Assembly: GCA_964653095.1 (NCBI GenBank)
Contig: CAZZEH010000013.1
Span: forward strand, 27,799 to 91,798
Source of the DNA: JAMLHH01 sp964653095
GTDB lineage: Bacteria; Bacteroidota; Bacteroidia; Chitinophagales; JADIYW01
Length of the DNA stretch: 64,000 bases
Direction: 5' to 3'
Shown one piece after another: positions 9,418-17,172 of the stretch; the first letter of the stretch is position 1; the number at the start of each line of letters is the position of its first letter. The notes under the pieces were generated by a model. It did no database searches. It was not told where the DNA came from and saw only the letters and a program-made list of their open reading frames with translations. Both the position numbers and the translations under genes were made by a program.

Positions 9418-11829
9418 ATGAGTTTTATTCAGGATATATATCTGCCTATTGCCAATATCGAAAATGATTTTTCGGCACAGATTATAGATAAAGCTTTAAC
9501 CGGGTTGCCGGGAATATTGAATCACAAAGTTGAATTCAATAACAAGCGCGCTGTCATTTCTGCTGAAAATCAAAAAAGTATTCAGAATGCCATTCACGCG
9601 ATAAAAAACCTCGGGTACGAAATCGTCACGGTCAGGAAAAATCTTCCCGTATTGGAATTATCCTGCGCCTCTTGTGCTGCAAGTTCAGAAAGCATGACCA
9701 ATTCCATACCCGGAGTGCTGGAGGCCAATGTCAATTTTGCCACAACAACTTTATCTGTTCAGTACCTTCCAAACATGACCGATGTCTATCAGATACAGAA
9801 AGCACTTCAGGATATCGGATATGATTTACTCCTTGAAGAAGACAGTACCAACACAGTTACATTAGACGATATTCAGGAAAAACGATACAAACGGCTAAAG
9901 AAAAACACCTTTTGGGCAGTTGTTTTATCTATGCCCGTAATGATTATCGGGATGTTCTTTATGAATATGCCCTATGCCAATCCCATCATGTGGTTTTTCA
10001 CAACCCCAGTGTTGATGTGGTTTGGAAAAGACTTTTTTATAAATGCATGGAAACAGGCCCGCCACAAATCTGTGAATATGGATACACTCGTTGCACTCAG
10101 CACGGGTATCGCATACGTGTTTAGTGTTTTCAATATGCTTTTACCTTCTTTTTGGGAAACAAGAGGATTGGAAGCCCATGTGTATTTTGAAGCATCCGCC
10201 GTAATTATAGCATTTATCCTGCTTGGAAGACTTTTAGAGGAAAAAGCGAAAAGCAACACTTCCGAAGCCATTAAAAAGCTGATGGGTCTGCAGCCCAAAG
10301 AAGTGACTGTTATTGACGAACACAATCAAGAATCTACCATCAGAATAGAAGATGTACAGACGGGAAATATTATTCTCGTCCGACCCGGGGATAAAATTGC
10401 TGTGGACGGCATCGTCACACAAGGTCATTCCTATGTGGACGAAAGTATGCTGAGCGGAGAACCGGTGCCGGTACTTAAATCTGAAAAATCAGAAGTTTTT
10501 GCAGGGACTATTAATCAAAAAGGAAGTTTTAGGTTTCGGGCTTCAAAAGTAGGAAGAGACACCATGCTGGCACAAATCATTCAAATGATACAGGATGCAC
10601 AGGGAAGTAAAGCTCCCGTACAGAAACTGGTCGATAAAATAGCATCTGTATTTGTTCCGACCATTATTGCAGTGGCAATTCTCGCGCTTGCAGTCTGGTG
10701 GATATTTGGAGGCGATAATGGTATTACACACGGTATTCTGGCCGCAGTTACAGTCTTAGTCATTGCCTGTCCGTGTGCTTTAGGCTTGGCCACCCCTACT
10801 GCTATCATGGTCGGAGTGGGTAAAGGTGCCGAAAACGGTATTCTGATAAAAGATGCAGAAAGTCTGGAACTGTCGAAAAAAATTGACACTATAATTCTGG
10901 ATAAAACCGGAACTATCACCGAAGGAAGTCCTGTAGTCAATGATATTATCTGGCTTAATCAGGACGACCGCAGCAAAAATATTTTACTGAGTATAGAGAA
11001 ACAGTCGGAACATCCTTTGGCACAAGCCGTAATCGAATATTTTAAAGATACAAACACAGTGGACATCCGTAATTTTGAAAATATTACCGGACAGGGAGTG
11101 ATGGCGGAGTATAACAGAAAAACGTATTATACAGGAAGTCCAAAGCTGATTCAGGAAAAAGGTATTGCAATAAGTCCGGAATTTTCTGAAACTATCAAGA
11201 AGTGGGAAACACAGGCTCAGACTATCATCTGGTTCACCGACGAACAAAAAGCTTTAGCCGCAATGGCCATCTCGGATAAAATCAAAAGCACTTCTGTCGA
11301 AGCGATCAGCCAATTAAAAAAGATGGGAATTGACATACATATCCTGACCGGAGACAACTCCGCCACCGCCAAAGCGGTAGCAGCCGAAACAGGTATTACT
11401 CACTACAAAGCAGAAGTCACACCCCAGGAGAAAGCAGAATATGTCAAAGACCTGCAATCACGCGGGCATACAGTCGCTATGGTCGGAGACGGTATCAACG
11501 ACAGTACCGCTCTTGCAGTAGCAGATGTCAGTATTGCAATGGGTAAAGGCAGTGATATCGCGATGGACGTAGCCAAAATGACGATTATATCTTCCGACCT
11601 GAAAAAAATTCCGCAGGCGGTAAAGCTGTCCAAACAAACTTCCTCTACTATTCACCAAAACCTATTTTGGGCATTTATTTATAACATTATCGGAGTTCCG
11701 ATAGCCGCAGGAGTACTGTATCCTGCATTTGGTTTTCTTCTCAATCCCATGATTGCGGGAGCAGCAATGGCGATGAGCAGTGTCAGTGTTGTCAGTAATA
11801 GTCTCAGATTAAAATGGAAAAAGCTGTAA
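9418..11829 (+). CDS. copA: Copper-exporting P1B-type ATPase
   Basis: ATP-driven export of Cu(I) across the inner membrane. Motifs in order: a metal-binding (HMA) domain with CASC at residues 83-86; transmembrane helices from about 165; SGEPVPV in the actuator domain; the membrane metal site CPC at 451-453 (VIACPCALGLATPTA); phosphorylation site DKTGT starting at Asp495; the P1B-specific HP motif in SEHPLAQAV; and GDGINDSTALAVADVSIAMG. CPC plus HP is diagnostic for the copper/silver subgroup. Oddity: residues 1-73 have the length and predicted pattern of a second HMA domain (ending AIKNLGYEIV) but lack CxxC altogether, so this domain cannot bind copper in the usual way. Standing alone, with no CsoR/CueR regulator or CopZ adjacent. 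Confidence 0.93.
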   Translation: MSFIQDIYLPIANIENDFSAQIIDKALTGLPGILNHKVEFNNKRAVISAENQKSIQNAIHAIKNLGYEIVTVRKNLPVLELSCASCAASSESMTNSIPGVLEANVNFATTTLSVQYLPNMTDVYQIQKALQDIGYDLLLEEDSTNTVTLDDIQEKRYKRLKKNTFWAVVLSMPVMIIGMFFMNMPYANPIMWFFTTPVLMWFGKDFFINAWKQARHKSVNMDTLVALSTGIAYVFSVFNMLLPSFWETRGLEAHVYFEASAVIIAFILLGRLLEEKAKSNTSEAIKKLMGLQPKEVTVIDEHNQESTIRIEDVQTGNIILVRPGDKIAVDGIVTQGHSYVDESMLSGEPVPVLKSEKSEVFAGTINQKGSFRFRASKVGRDTMLAQIIQMIQDAQGSKAPVQKLVDKIASVFVPTIIAVAILALAVWWIFGGDNGITHGILAAVTVLVIACPCALGLATPTAIMVGVGKGAENGILIKDAESLELSKKIDTIILDKTGTITEGSPVVNDIIWLNQDDRSKNILLSIEKQSEHPLAQAVIEYFKDTNTVDIRNFENITGQGVMAEYNRKTYYTGSPKLIQEKGIAISPEFSETIKKWETQAQTIIWFTDEQKALAAMAISDKIKSTSVEAISQLKKMGIDIHILTGDNSATAKAVAAETGITHYKAEVTPQEKAEYVKDLQSRGHTVAMVGDGINDSTALAVADVSIAMGKGSDIAMDVAKMTIISSDLKKIPQAVKLSKQTSSTIHQNLFWAFIYNIIGVPIAAGVLYPAFGFLLNPMIAGAAMAMSSVSVVSNSLRLKWKKL

Positions 11830-11931
11830 GAAGTTTTCGTTGATTTCTCAGGAAACTTTGTCTAAATCTTCAACCCACGGATTGTATTCTTACAAAAAAT
11901 CAATAAATTGTAATTAAACAATACACCAACA

Positions 11932-13299
11932 ATGGCTGAATTTCAACTTGTCATGCCTAAAATGGGCGAGGGAATTATTGAAGCGACTATATTATCCTGG
12001 AGTAAAAAACCGGGAGATATCGTCAATGAAAACGAAATTATTCTGGAAGTCGCCACAGATAAGGTGGACTCCGAAATCCCCTCTCCCGTTTCCGGCACCG
12101 TAAAAAAGCTTCTTTTCAAAGAAGAAGATACTGTCGCCGTGGACAGTGTAATTGCAATTATAGAGGTTGAAGGAGAAATACCCGTACCTGTTTCGGATTC
12201 CGAAGAAGACACAATGGAAGAAAAAACTCAGGACACAGATTCTGAAGATACTCTAAAGAATGAAACAGAATCCGAAACCAAAGAAGAAAAAACAAAACAT
12301 GCAGATCAGCCTGAAACTGTAGAAATACCGTACACTCCAAGAGTTGAAAGCAGTCCTTCGCCCGACAACGCTGGCCAAATAAAATCTGAATCTGACCGAT
12401 TTTACAGCCCTTTAGTCAGGAATATTGCACAGGCAGAAGGCATCTCACAATCGGAACTAAATTCCATCCCGGGGACCGGTCTGGAAGGCAGAGTGACTAA
12501 AGACGACATTCTGAACTATATCAAAAAGAAACAATCCGGGCAAATTACTTCTTCTTCCGGTACCGTCAAACCTGTTTCATCTTTTTCCGGTCAGGATGAA
12601 ATTATAGAGATGGACAGAATGCGCAGGCTGATAGCCAAAAACATGATTGACTCCAAAAGAATTTCTGCTCACGTATCTTCTTTTGTCGAAGTGGATATGA
12701 CCGCAATCGTCAGCTGGCGCGAAAAACATAAAACAGCTTTTAAACAAAGAGAAGGTTACAGCCTGACTTATATGCCGATTGTTACGGAAGCAATTGTAAA
12801 AGCCATTAAGGATTTTCCAATGATCAATATTTCTGTCGATGGAGATAAAATCATTAAAAAGAAAAATATAAATATCGGTATTGCGACAGCACTTCCTTCC
12901 GGCAACCTAATAGTTCCGGTAGTAAAAAATGCCGACAGAATGAATCTGATGGGACTTGCTTCACAAATTAGACAGGTTACTGAAAAGGCACGAAACAATC
13001 AGCTCCGGGCAGATGATATTCAGGGAGGAACTTATTCCATCTCCAACATCGGCACCTTCGGAAATATTTTAGGCACTCCCATAATTCCTCAGCCACAGGT
13101 GGCCATCATGGCAATAGGTGCAATTACAAAAAAACCTGTTGTACTGGAAACCACACACGGCGATGTGATTGCTATACGGCACATGATGTATCTGTCACAC
13201 ACGTATGACCATCGTGTAGTGGACGGTGCATTGGGCGGAATGTTTGTAAAACGTGTTGCAGAATATTTAGAAAACTTTGATCTCGAGCAGGAAATTTAA
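11932..13299 (+). CDS. 2-oxo acid dehydrogenase complex E2 (dihydrolipoamide acyltransferase)
   Basis: Core acyltransferase of a pyruvate-, branched-chain- or related 2-oxoacid dehydrogenase complex; transfers the acyl group from lipoamide to CoA. Domains in order: one lipoyl domain (residues 1-80) with the lipoylated Lys44 in EVATDKVDSEIPSPVSG; an acidic linker rich in Glu and Thr (about 85-150); a peripheral-subunit (E1/E3) binding domain (about 157-197, YSPLVRNIAQAEGIS...GTGLEGRVTKDDI); and a catalytic domain ending in HTYDHRVVDGALGG with the active-site His near residue 427. One lipoyl domain and the SYLSHTYDHRVVDG-type ending fit branched-chain (BkdB-like) or general E2 proteins in this phylum. 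E1 and E3 genes are not adjacent, so the substrate stays open. The metallopeptidase gene follows after 18 bases. Confidence 0.9.
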   Translation: MAEFQLVMPKMGEGIIEATILSWSKKPGDIVNENEIILEVATDKVDSEIPSPVSGTVKKLLFKEEDTVAVDSVIAIIEVEGEIPVPVSDSEEDTMEEKTQDTDSEDTLKNETESETKEEKTKHADQPETVEIPYTPRVESSPSPDNAGQIKSESDRFYSPLVRNIAQAEGISQSELNSIPGTGLEGRVTKDDILNYIKKKQSGQITSSSGTVKPVSSFSGQDEIIEMDRMRRLIAKNMIDSKRISAHVSSFVEVDMTAIVSWREKHKTAFKQREGYSLTYMPIVTEAIVKAIKDFPMINISVDGDKIIKKKNINIGIATALPSGNLIVPVVKNADRMNLMGLASQIRQVTEKARNNQLRADDIQGGTYSISNIGTFGNILGTPIIPQPQVAIMAIGAITKKPVVLETTHGDVIAIRHMMYLSHTYDHRVVDGALGGMFVKRVAEYLENFDLEQEI

Positions 13300-13317
13300 A
13301 GTACAGAACTTTACATT

Positions 13318-14175
13318 ATGAAATGGCAAGGGAGAAGGCAAAGCAGTAATGTAGAAGACCGAAGAGGAATGGGTTTCGGTACCAAAGCGGTAGCAGGAGG
13401 CGGTCTTATCGGAATAATCATTTTACTTCTGAGTATTTTTGGTGGGGAAAACGTACAGCAGCTTTTACCAGTTTTACAACAAATTGCACAAACCACTCAG
13501 GTTCAGACAGAGGACAGCCGGGAACTCACTGCCGAGGAAATACAAGTAGGACAATTTGTTTCTACTGTTTTTGGCGACACCGAAGATGCCTGGCACAAAA
13601 TATTTCGGGATAACGGGATGAAGTATAAAGAGCCGGGTATGGTTCTGTTCACCGGAGTCGTGCAGACAGCCTGCGGAAATGCTACATCTTCGGTTGGTCC
13701 TTTTTACTGTCCGGCAGATGAAAAGGTCTATATGGATTTGGATTTTTTTGAAGAGCTAAGAGTTAGATTTGGTGCAAAAGGCGGTAACTTTGCTATGGCT
13801 TATGTCATAGCTCATGAAGTCGGACATCACGTGCAAAATCTGTTGGGCATCAACCAAAAAGTTCGTGAAGCTCAAAGAGGGCTGAGCGAGACACAGGCCA
13901 ATAAACTGACAGTCAGACAGGAACTTCAGGCTGATTTTTTTGCCGGTGTCTGGGCACATCATGTAGAAGAATATCTGGAAGCCGGTGATATTGATGAAGC
14001 TCTCAGTGCTGCACATGCCGTGGGTGATGATGCTATTCAAAAGAGAATGCAGGGTTATGTAGTACCGGATGCTTTTACTCACGGTACTTCCGAACAGAGA
14101 AAGCACTGGTTTACGAAAGGTTATCAAACCGGAGATATACGGTATGGCGATACTTTCTCTGATGACAACATATAA
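13318..14175 (+). CDS. ypfJ: Neutral zinc metallopeptidase, YpfJ family
   Basis: The N-terminus MKWQGRRQSSNVEDRRGMG is almost the family signature of E. coli YpfJ and relatives. A single transmembrane segment follows (LIGIIILLLSIFGG, about residues 25-42), anchoring the catalytic domain. The zinc site is HEVGHH within VIAHEVGHHVQNLLG (about residue 165), and a downstream Glu in RQELQADFFAGVWAHHV is the likely third ligand. Length 285 is normal. The family's physiological substrate is unknown. It lies 18 bases after the E2 gene, close enough for co-transcription, although no functional link is known. Confidence 0.88.
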   Translation: MKWQGRRQSSNVEDRRGMGFGTKAVAGGGLIGIIILLLSIFGGENVQQLLPVLQQIAQTTQVQTEDSRELTAEEIQVGQFVSTVFGDTEDAWHKIFRDNGMKYKEPGMVLFTGVVQTACGNATSSVGPFYCPADEKVYMDLDFFEELRVRFGAKGGNFAMAYVIAHEVGHHVQNLLGINQKVREAQRGLSETQANKLTVRQELQADFFAGVWAHHVEEYLEAGDIDEALSAAHAVGDDAIQKRMQGYVVPDAFTHGTSEQRKHWFTKGYQTGDIRYGDTFSDDNI

Positions 14176-14278
14176 CCGGCAACAATTTTCAGCTCCAATC
14201 ATGGATGCACAAACCGTTTGTTTTAAGCTCTGATAATGCTTACTTTTAGCGCTGCCACAAAAAATAGTACACTGACAG

Positions 14279-15112
14279 ATGATTAAAGTAAAGTCTTTGA
14301 AATTGGAAGAACTGACCGGGTACAGGTTTTCTATTTTCAGATTTAATACCAACATGCAATCCGTTTATCTGTTTCATATAGGAGACACACTGATTGATAC
14401 CGGACAAAGTAAAAGCAGAGAAGAAGTGGTCAAAAAACTTGATGCACTGAATATCAAAAAAATTATCCTGACACATCATCATGAAGATCATACCGGAAAT
14501 GCGGCTTATCTGAGTCGGAGATATGAAGTGCCGGTATATGCCCATCCTAAGTGTGTGCAGATGCTAAAAGTTGGGCTTAAGTTGCCGCCTTTGGGTGCTA
14601 TTATCAGTGGCGGCGTGGAAAAAGTAAGAGCAAAAAAACTTTTGGAAGATGAGATTATCGAAACTGGTGATTACACACTAAAACCTGTCTATACTCCCGG
14701 GCATACTTCCGATCATTACTCTTTTTATATGAAAGAGAAAGGATGGCTGTTTAGCGGAGATTTGTATGTGGCCGATAAAATCAAATATTTTTCGGATAAC
14801 GAAAGCATGAAACAACAGATAGAAAGCCTCGAAAAACTTTGCGCACTTGACTTTGATGTGTTGCTTTGCAGTCACAACCCAAAACTGGAAAACGGAAAAA
14901 AACATTTAGAGAAAAAACTTCAGGGCTTTAAAGAGTTTTATGAAAAAGTGCTTTTTCTTCACTCCAAAGGATATAACTTTAATTCCATCCTAAAAGAGAC
15001 CGGACGAAAAGAAAATAATTTTTACAATATCGTCACTTTGGGTTCCTTCAATGCCATCAACATGGTCAAATCCGTTTTGAGAGACGAGGGACTTTCTTCC
15101 GACAATGACTAA
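14279..15112 (+). CDS. MBL-fold metallo-hydrolase
   Basis: Metallo-beta-lactamase-fold hydrolase with the binuclear metal motif HHHEDHTGN (ILTHHHEDHTGNAAYLSRRY), preceded by the conserved strand-Asp (GDTLIDTG). Further family histidines occur in TPGHTSDHYSFY and the late SHNP, and GWLFSGDLYVADK carries the bridging Asp. The 277-residue length and a C-terminal helical extension (about 210-277) resemble the LACTB2/glyoxalase-II-like branch, which includes thioesterases, nucleases and lactonases. Substrate cannot be told. Starts 103 bases after ypfJ; no partner gene. Confidence 0.85.
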   Translation: MIKVKSLKLEELTGYRFSIFRFNTNMQSVYLFHIGDTLIDTGQSKSREEVVKKLDALNIKKIILTHHHEDHTGNAAYLSRRYEVPVYAHPKCVQMLKVGLKLPPLGAIISGGVEKVRAKKLLEDEIIETGDYTLKPVYTPGHTSDHYSFYMKEKGWLFSGDLYVADKIKYFSDNESMKQQIESLEKLCALDFDVLLCSHNPKLENGKKHLEKKLQGFKEFYEKVLFLHSKGYNFNSILKETGRKENNFYNIVTLGSFNAINMVKSVLRDEGLSSDND

Positions 15113-15420
15113 TCGGCGGAACACACGTAATGATCAATTCCAGAAAGCAGGAAGTGCTGGATGAAATTGTCGCTCCCATTCGGGAATCGGAGGCAGCATA
15201 ACCGCCATTGCCGATAATGATAACAGACGACATCCCCTATATAATACCAAAATAAGGTTTCGCTTTATCGGTCTATTTTGAATTTCAAATTGGTATAAGA
15301 TACCTGAAAGTATGAGAACCTGCCAGACAACAAGTCGTCGGCTACATAACAAAAACATAAAGAATAGAAGCGCAAAATTGAAAAGAATCGCTATAGATTC
15401 GCACATTTTTAAATTTTAAT
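15113..15420. other. Intergenic region before DoxX, no convincing gene
   Basis: A 308-base gap. A 90-codon frame on the minus strand has no family resemblance and an unusual composition, so I do not call it. Near 15270-15310 there is a TTTTG and, after about 20 bases, TATAAGATA, which could serve DoxX as a promoter, but it is not a clean Bacteroidota match. I see no RNA gene. Confidence 0.4.
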
Positions 15421-15876
15421 ATGAGATTATTACTTTCTACAGAATCCGGGAATTGGGGCTTGTTGTTTGTCCGCATTGCAATTGCAACAGCAATTTTCCC
15501 TCACGGAGCGCAGAAACTGTTTGGCTGGTTTGGTGGAGCTGGATACGAGGACACCATACAGGCATTTTTCGGCATGGGGCTGCCATGGCTGATTAGCTTC
15601 CTGGTAATTGTAATAGAAACCTTCGCACCGATATTTCTTATCCTCGGGCTTTTTACCAGAATTGCGGCTTTTACCGTGTTTGTTAATTTTGTCGGAGTTG
15701 TCTTTGTGACAGTAAAATTCATGAAAGGAGGTTTTTTCATGAATTGGCAGATGTTGGAAAGTACTCCCGAAGGGCTGGAGTATTTTGTATTGCTTTTTGG
15801 GCTGTTGTTTGCATCGCTTTATGGTGGTGGTGGAAAATGGAGTCTCGATTCTATGTTATCCGGGAAAAGCAGATAA
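15421..15876 (+). CDS. DoxX family membrane protein
   Basis: A 151-residue inner-membrane protein with four hydrophobic helices. The DoxX signature is present near the N-terminus (LLFVRIAIATAIFPHGAQKL FGWFGG; the HGxQKLFGWFGG stretch is typical). Middle helices contain ETFAPIFLILGLFTRIAA, another conserved DoxX segment, followed by NFVGVVFVTVKF and the C-terminal FVLLFGLLFASLYGGGGKWSLD. Members have been linked to quinone-related redox and to oxidative stress complexes, but this branch is uncharacterised. It is monocistronic here and converges on the GH88/105 gene. Confidence 0.85.
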   Translation: MRLLLSTESGNWGLLFVRIAIATAIFPHGAQKLFGWFGGAGYEDTIQAFFGMGLPWLISFLVIVIETFAPIFLILGLFTRIAAFTVFVNFVGVVFVTVKFMKGGFFMNWQMLESTPEGLEYFVLLFGLLFASLYGGGGKWSLDSMLSGKSR

Positions 15877-15913
15877 AGGCACCGTGACTTGACAAAAAGT
15901 CTTACTACACAGT

Positions 15914-15955
15914 ATTTCTTTTTTCCATCAGCACATTTCTTTTTTCCATCAGCAC
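15914..15955. repeat. Tandem duplication, 2 x 21 bp
   Basis: Two perfect head-to-tail copies of a 21-base unit (15914-15934 and 15935-15955; unit begins ATTTCTTTTTTCC and ends CATCAGCAC). It lies between the convergent DoxX and GH88/105 genes, 26 bases from the latter's stop codon. Probably a neutral slippage product. Confidence 0.9.
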
Positions 15956-15981
15956 GTTGACATATCGGCATATCAATCACA

Positions 15982-17172
15982 TCACTCTTTCTCCATCCAC
16001 TGCTCATAAGTTCTGCCAAAAAGAATTGCCATCGCTAATCCATAAGGCTTTTGAGATTTATGCTTTCTACTCAAATAGTAGTTCATATCTCCTATACAAG
16101 TGCCTTTGCACACATTATTCAGTGTCAAATACCCTCGTTTCACCGGGATGACACTGTATTTTCTCAATCCATGATAAGCCAGTTCGATAGCTTTTTCATA
16201 TTTTTCCCCAGAAAGAATATTTTGGTTTAAAGCGGTCAATATCCCATAAGCAAACATTGCCGTTGCAGAACTTTCTATAAAATTTCCTTCCCGATCAGGT
16301 CGCATAGGCAATTGATACCAATGTCCGGTGACAGTATCTTGTACGTCCGGTAAATGCATCAACATCTCTTGAAGATAGGTCGCTGCTTTTGCTCTGTATG
16401 GATTTTCGACAGGTAAAATATTGACAGTTTCAGCCAAAGTGACGATGACCCAACCATTCCCTCTGCCCCAAAACTCTTGAGACCTCTTCTCAGGATTTTT
16501 ACTCCACCCTGTCTGTCCGCAAAAATTCACTCTGTTTCTGTTGTCTCCATCCCAACCATGATACCAAAGCCCGGTTGTCGGGTCTGAAAGTTTTTCCCTG
16601 TGGGCGTCTATTTGAATAAAAAGCTCATCTAAATACTTTTCATCTTGCGTCCATAAATACATTTCACCGAGAAAAATACCTATCATAAAAACTGTATCAT
16701 CCCAAAGCTCTTTGAAAAATCTCTTGTGAGAAACGCCCTTATTTTTCGTGCGATTGATTTCGAGATATTCATTAAAAACTTTCAGAGCAGCAGTGCCATA
16801 TCGTTCGGGCTTTCCATACCGAGCTAAAAATGCCATACCGAGACCGGAGGCAACGGCATTGGGGCTTTTACCACTTGCCCTCTTCGTTTTTCTCTCCATG
16901 GCAGATTTGATATAATTCATATACAAGTCCTTCTTGTCAGACGAAGCAAGTTCGTATTCTTTCTTGAATGCAAATAAGAGTGATGCATCCTGCCATTTCC
17001 AACTGAATTTCTTAGGAGGAAGATATTTTTCCCTTGCATACGCATCTAAAGAATCCACCCATGTCTGTGAATAAAGTAACGAAGTCGTCAGCAGAAAAAA
17101 AAAACAATAAAAATGAGCCTCTTCATGAAATGAAATTTTATTTGACGATGATTTTTTTTGTGAGGATTTCAT
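15982..17172 (-). CDS. GH88/GH105-type unsaturated uronyl hydrolase, signal peptide out of frame
   Basis: Likely removes unsaturated uronic acid residues from oligosaccharides released by polysaccharide lyases. The alpha/alpha-barrel family motifs are clear: WDDTVFMIGIFLGEMY (catalytic Asp), TGLWYHGWD, EFWGRGNGWVIVTLAE, and ESSATAMFAYGILTA near the C-terminus. Length is normal. The N-terminus is not: the open frame from 17172 overlaps the upstream gene by 35 bases and gives a poor leader. An ATG at 17126, 11 bases after the upstream stop, gives a good signal peptide (MKRLIFIVFFF then LLTTSLLYSQ) only if the run of ten T residues (minus strand, 17095-17104) had one more base or two fewer. As written, that frame stops at once. 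Sequencing error, slippage-based phase variation or mutation could explain it. It follows, and probably shares an operon with, the secreted protein upstream. Confidence 0.82.
   Translation of the reverse strand: MKSSQKKSSSNKISFHEEAHFYCFFFLLTTSLLYSQTWVDSLDAYAREKYLPPKKFSWKWQDASLLFAFKKEYELASSDKKDLYMNYIKSAMERKTKRASGKSPNAVASGLGMAFLARYGKPERYGTAALKVFNEYLEINRTKNKGVSHKRFFKELWDDTVFMIGIFLGEMYLWTQDEKYLDELFIQIDAHREKLSDPTTGLWYHGWDGDNRNRVNFCGQTGWSKNPEKRSQEFWGRGNGWVIVTLAETVNILPVENPYRAKAATYLQEMLMHLPDVQDTVTGHWYQLPMRPDREGNFIESSATAMFAYGILTALNQNILSGEKYEKAIELAYHGLRKYSVIPVKRGYLTLNNVCKGTCIGDMNYYLSRKHKSQKPYGLAMAILFGRTYEQWMEKE
17095..17104. repeat. Ten-base A/T homopolymer inside the hydrolase signal peptide
   Basis: Ten consecutive A on the plus strand (T on the coding strand). 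A length of 8 or 11 would join the signal-peptide start at 17126 to the hydrolase frame; the length seen does not. Such tracts are classical sites of replication slippage and of assembly or sequencing indels. Confidence 0.85.

Noticed and set aside
15134..15406. 90-codon frame on the minus strand between the MBL-fold and DoxX genes
   Set aside because: No family resemblance, unusual composition, and no promoter or start signal; probably chance in a gene-free gap.
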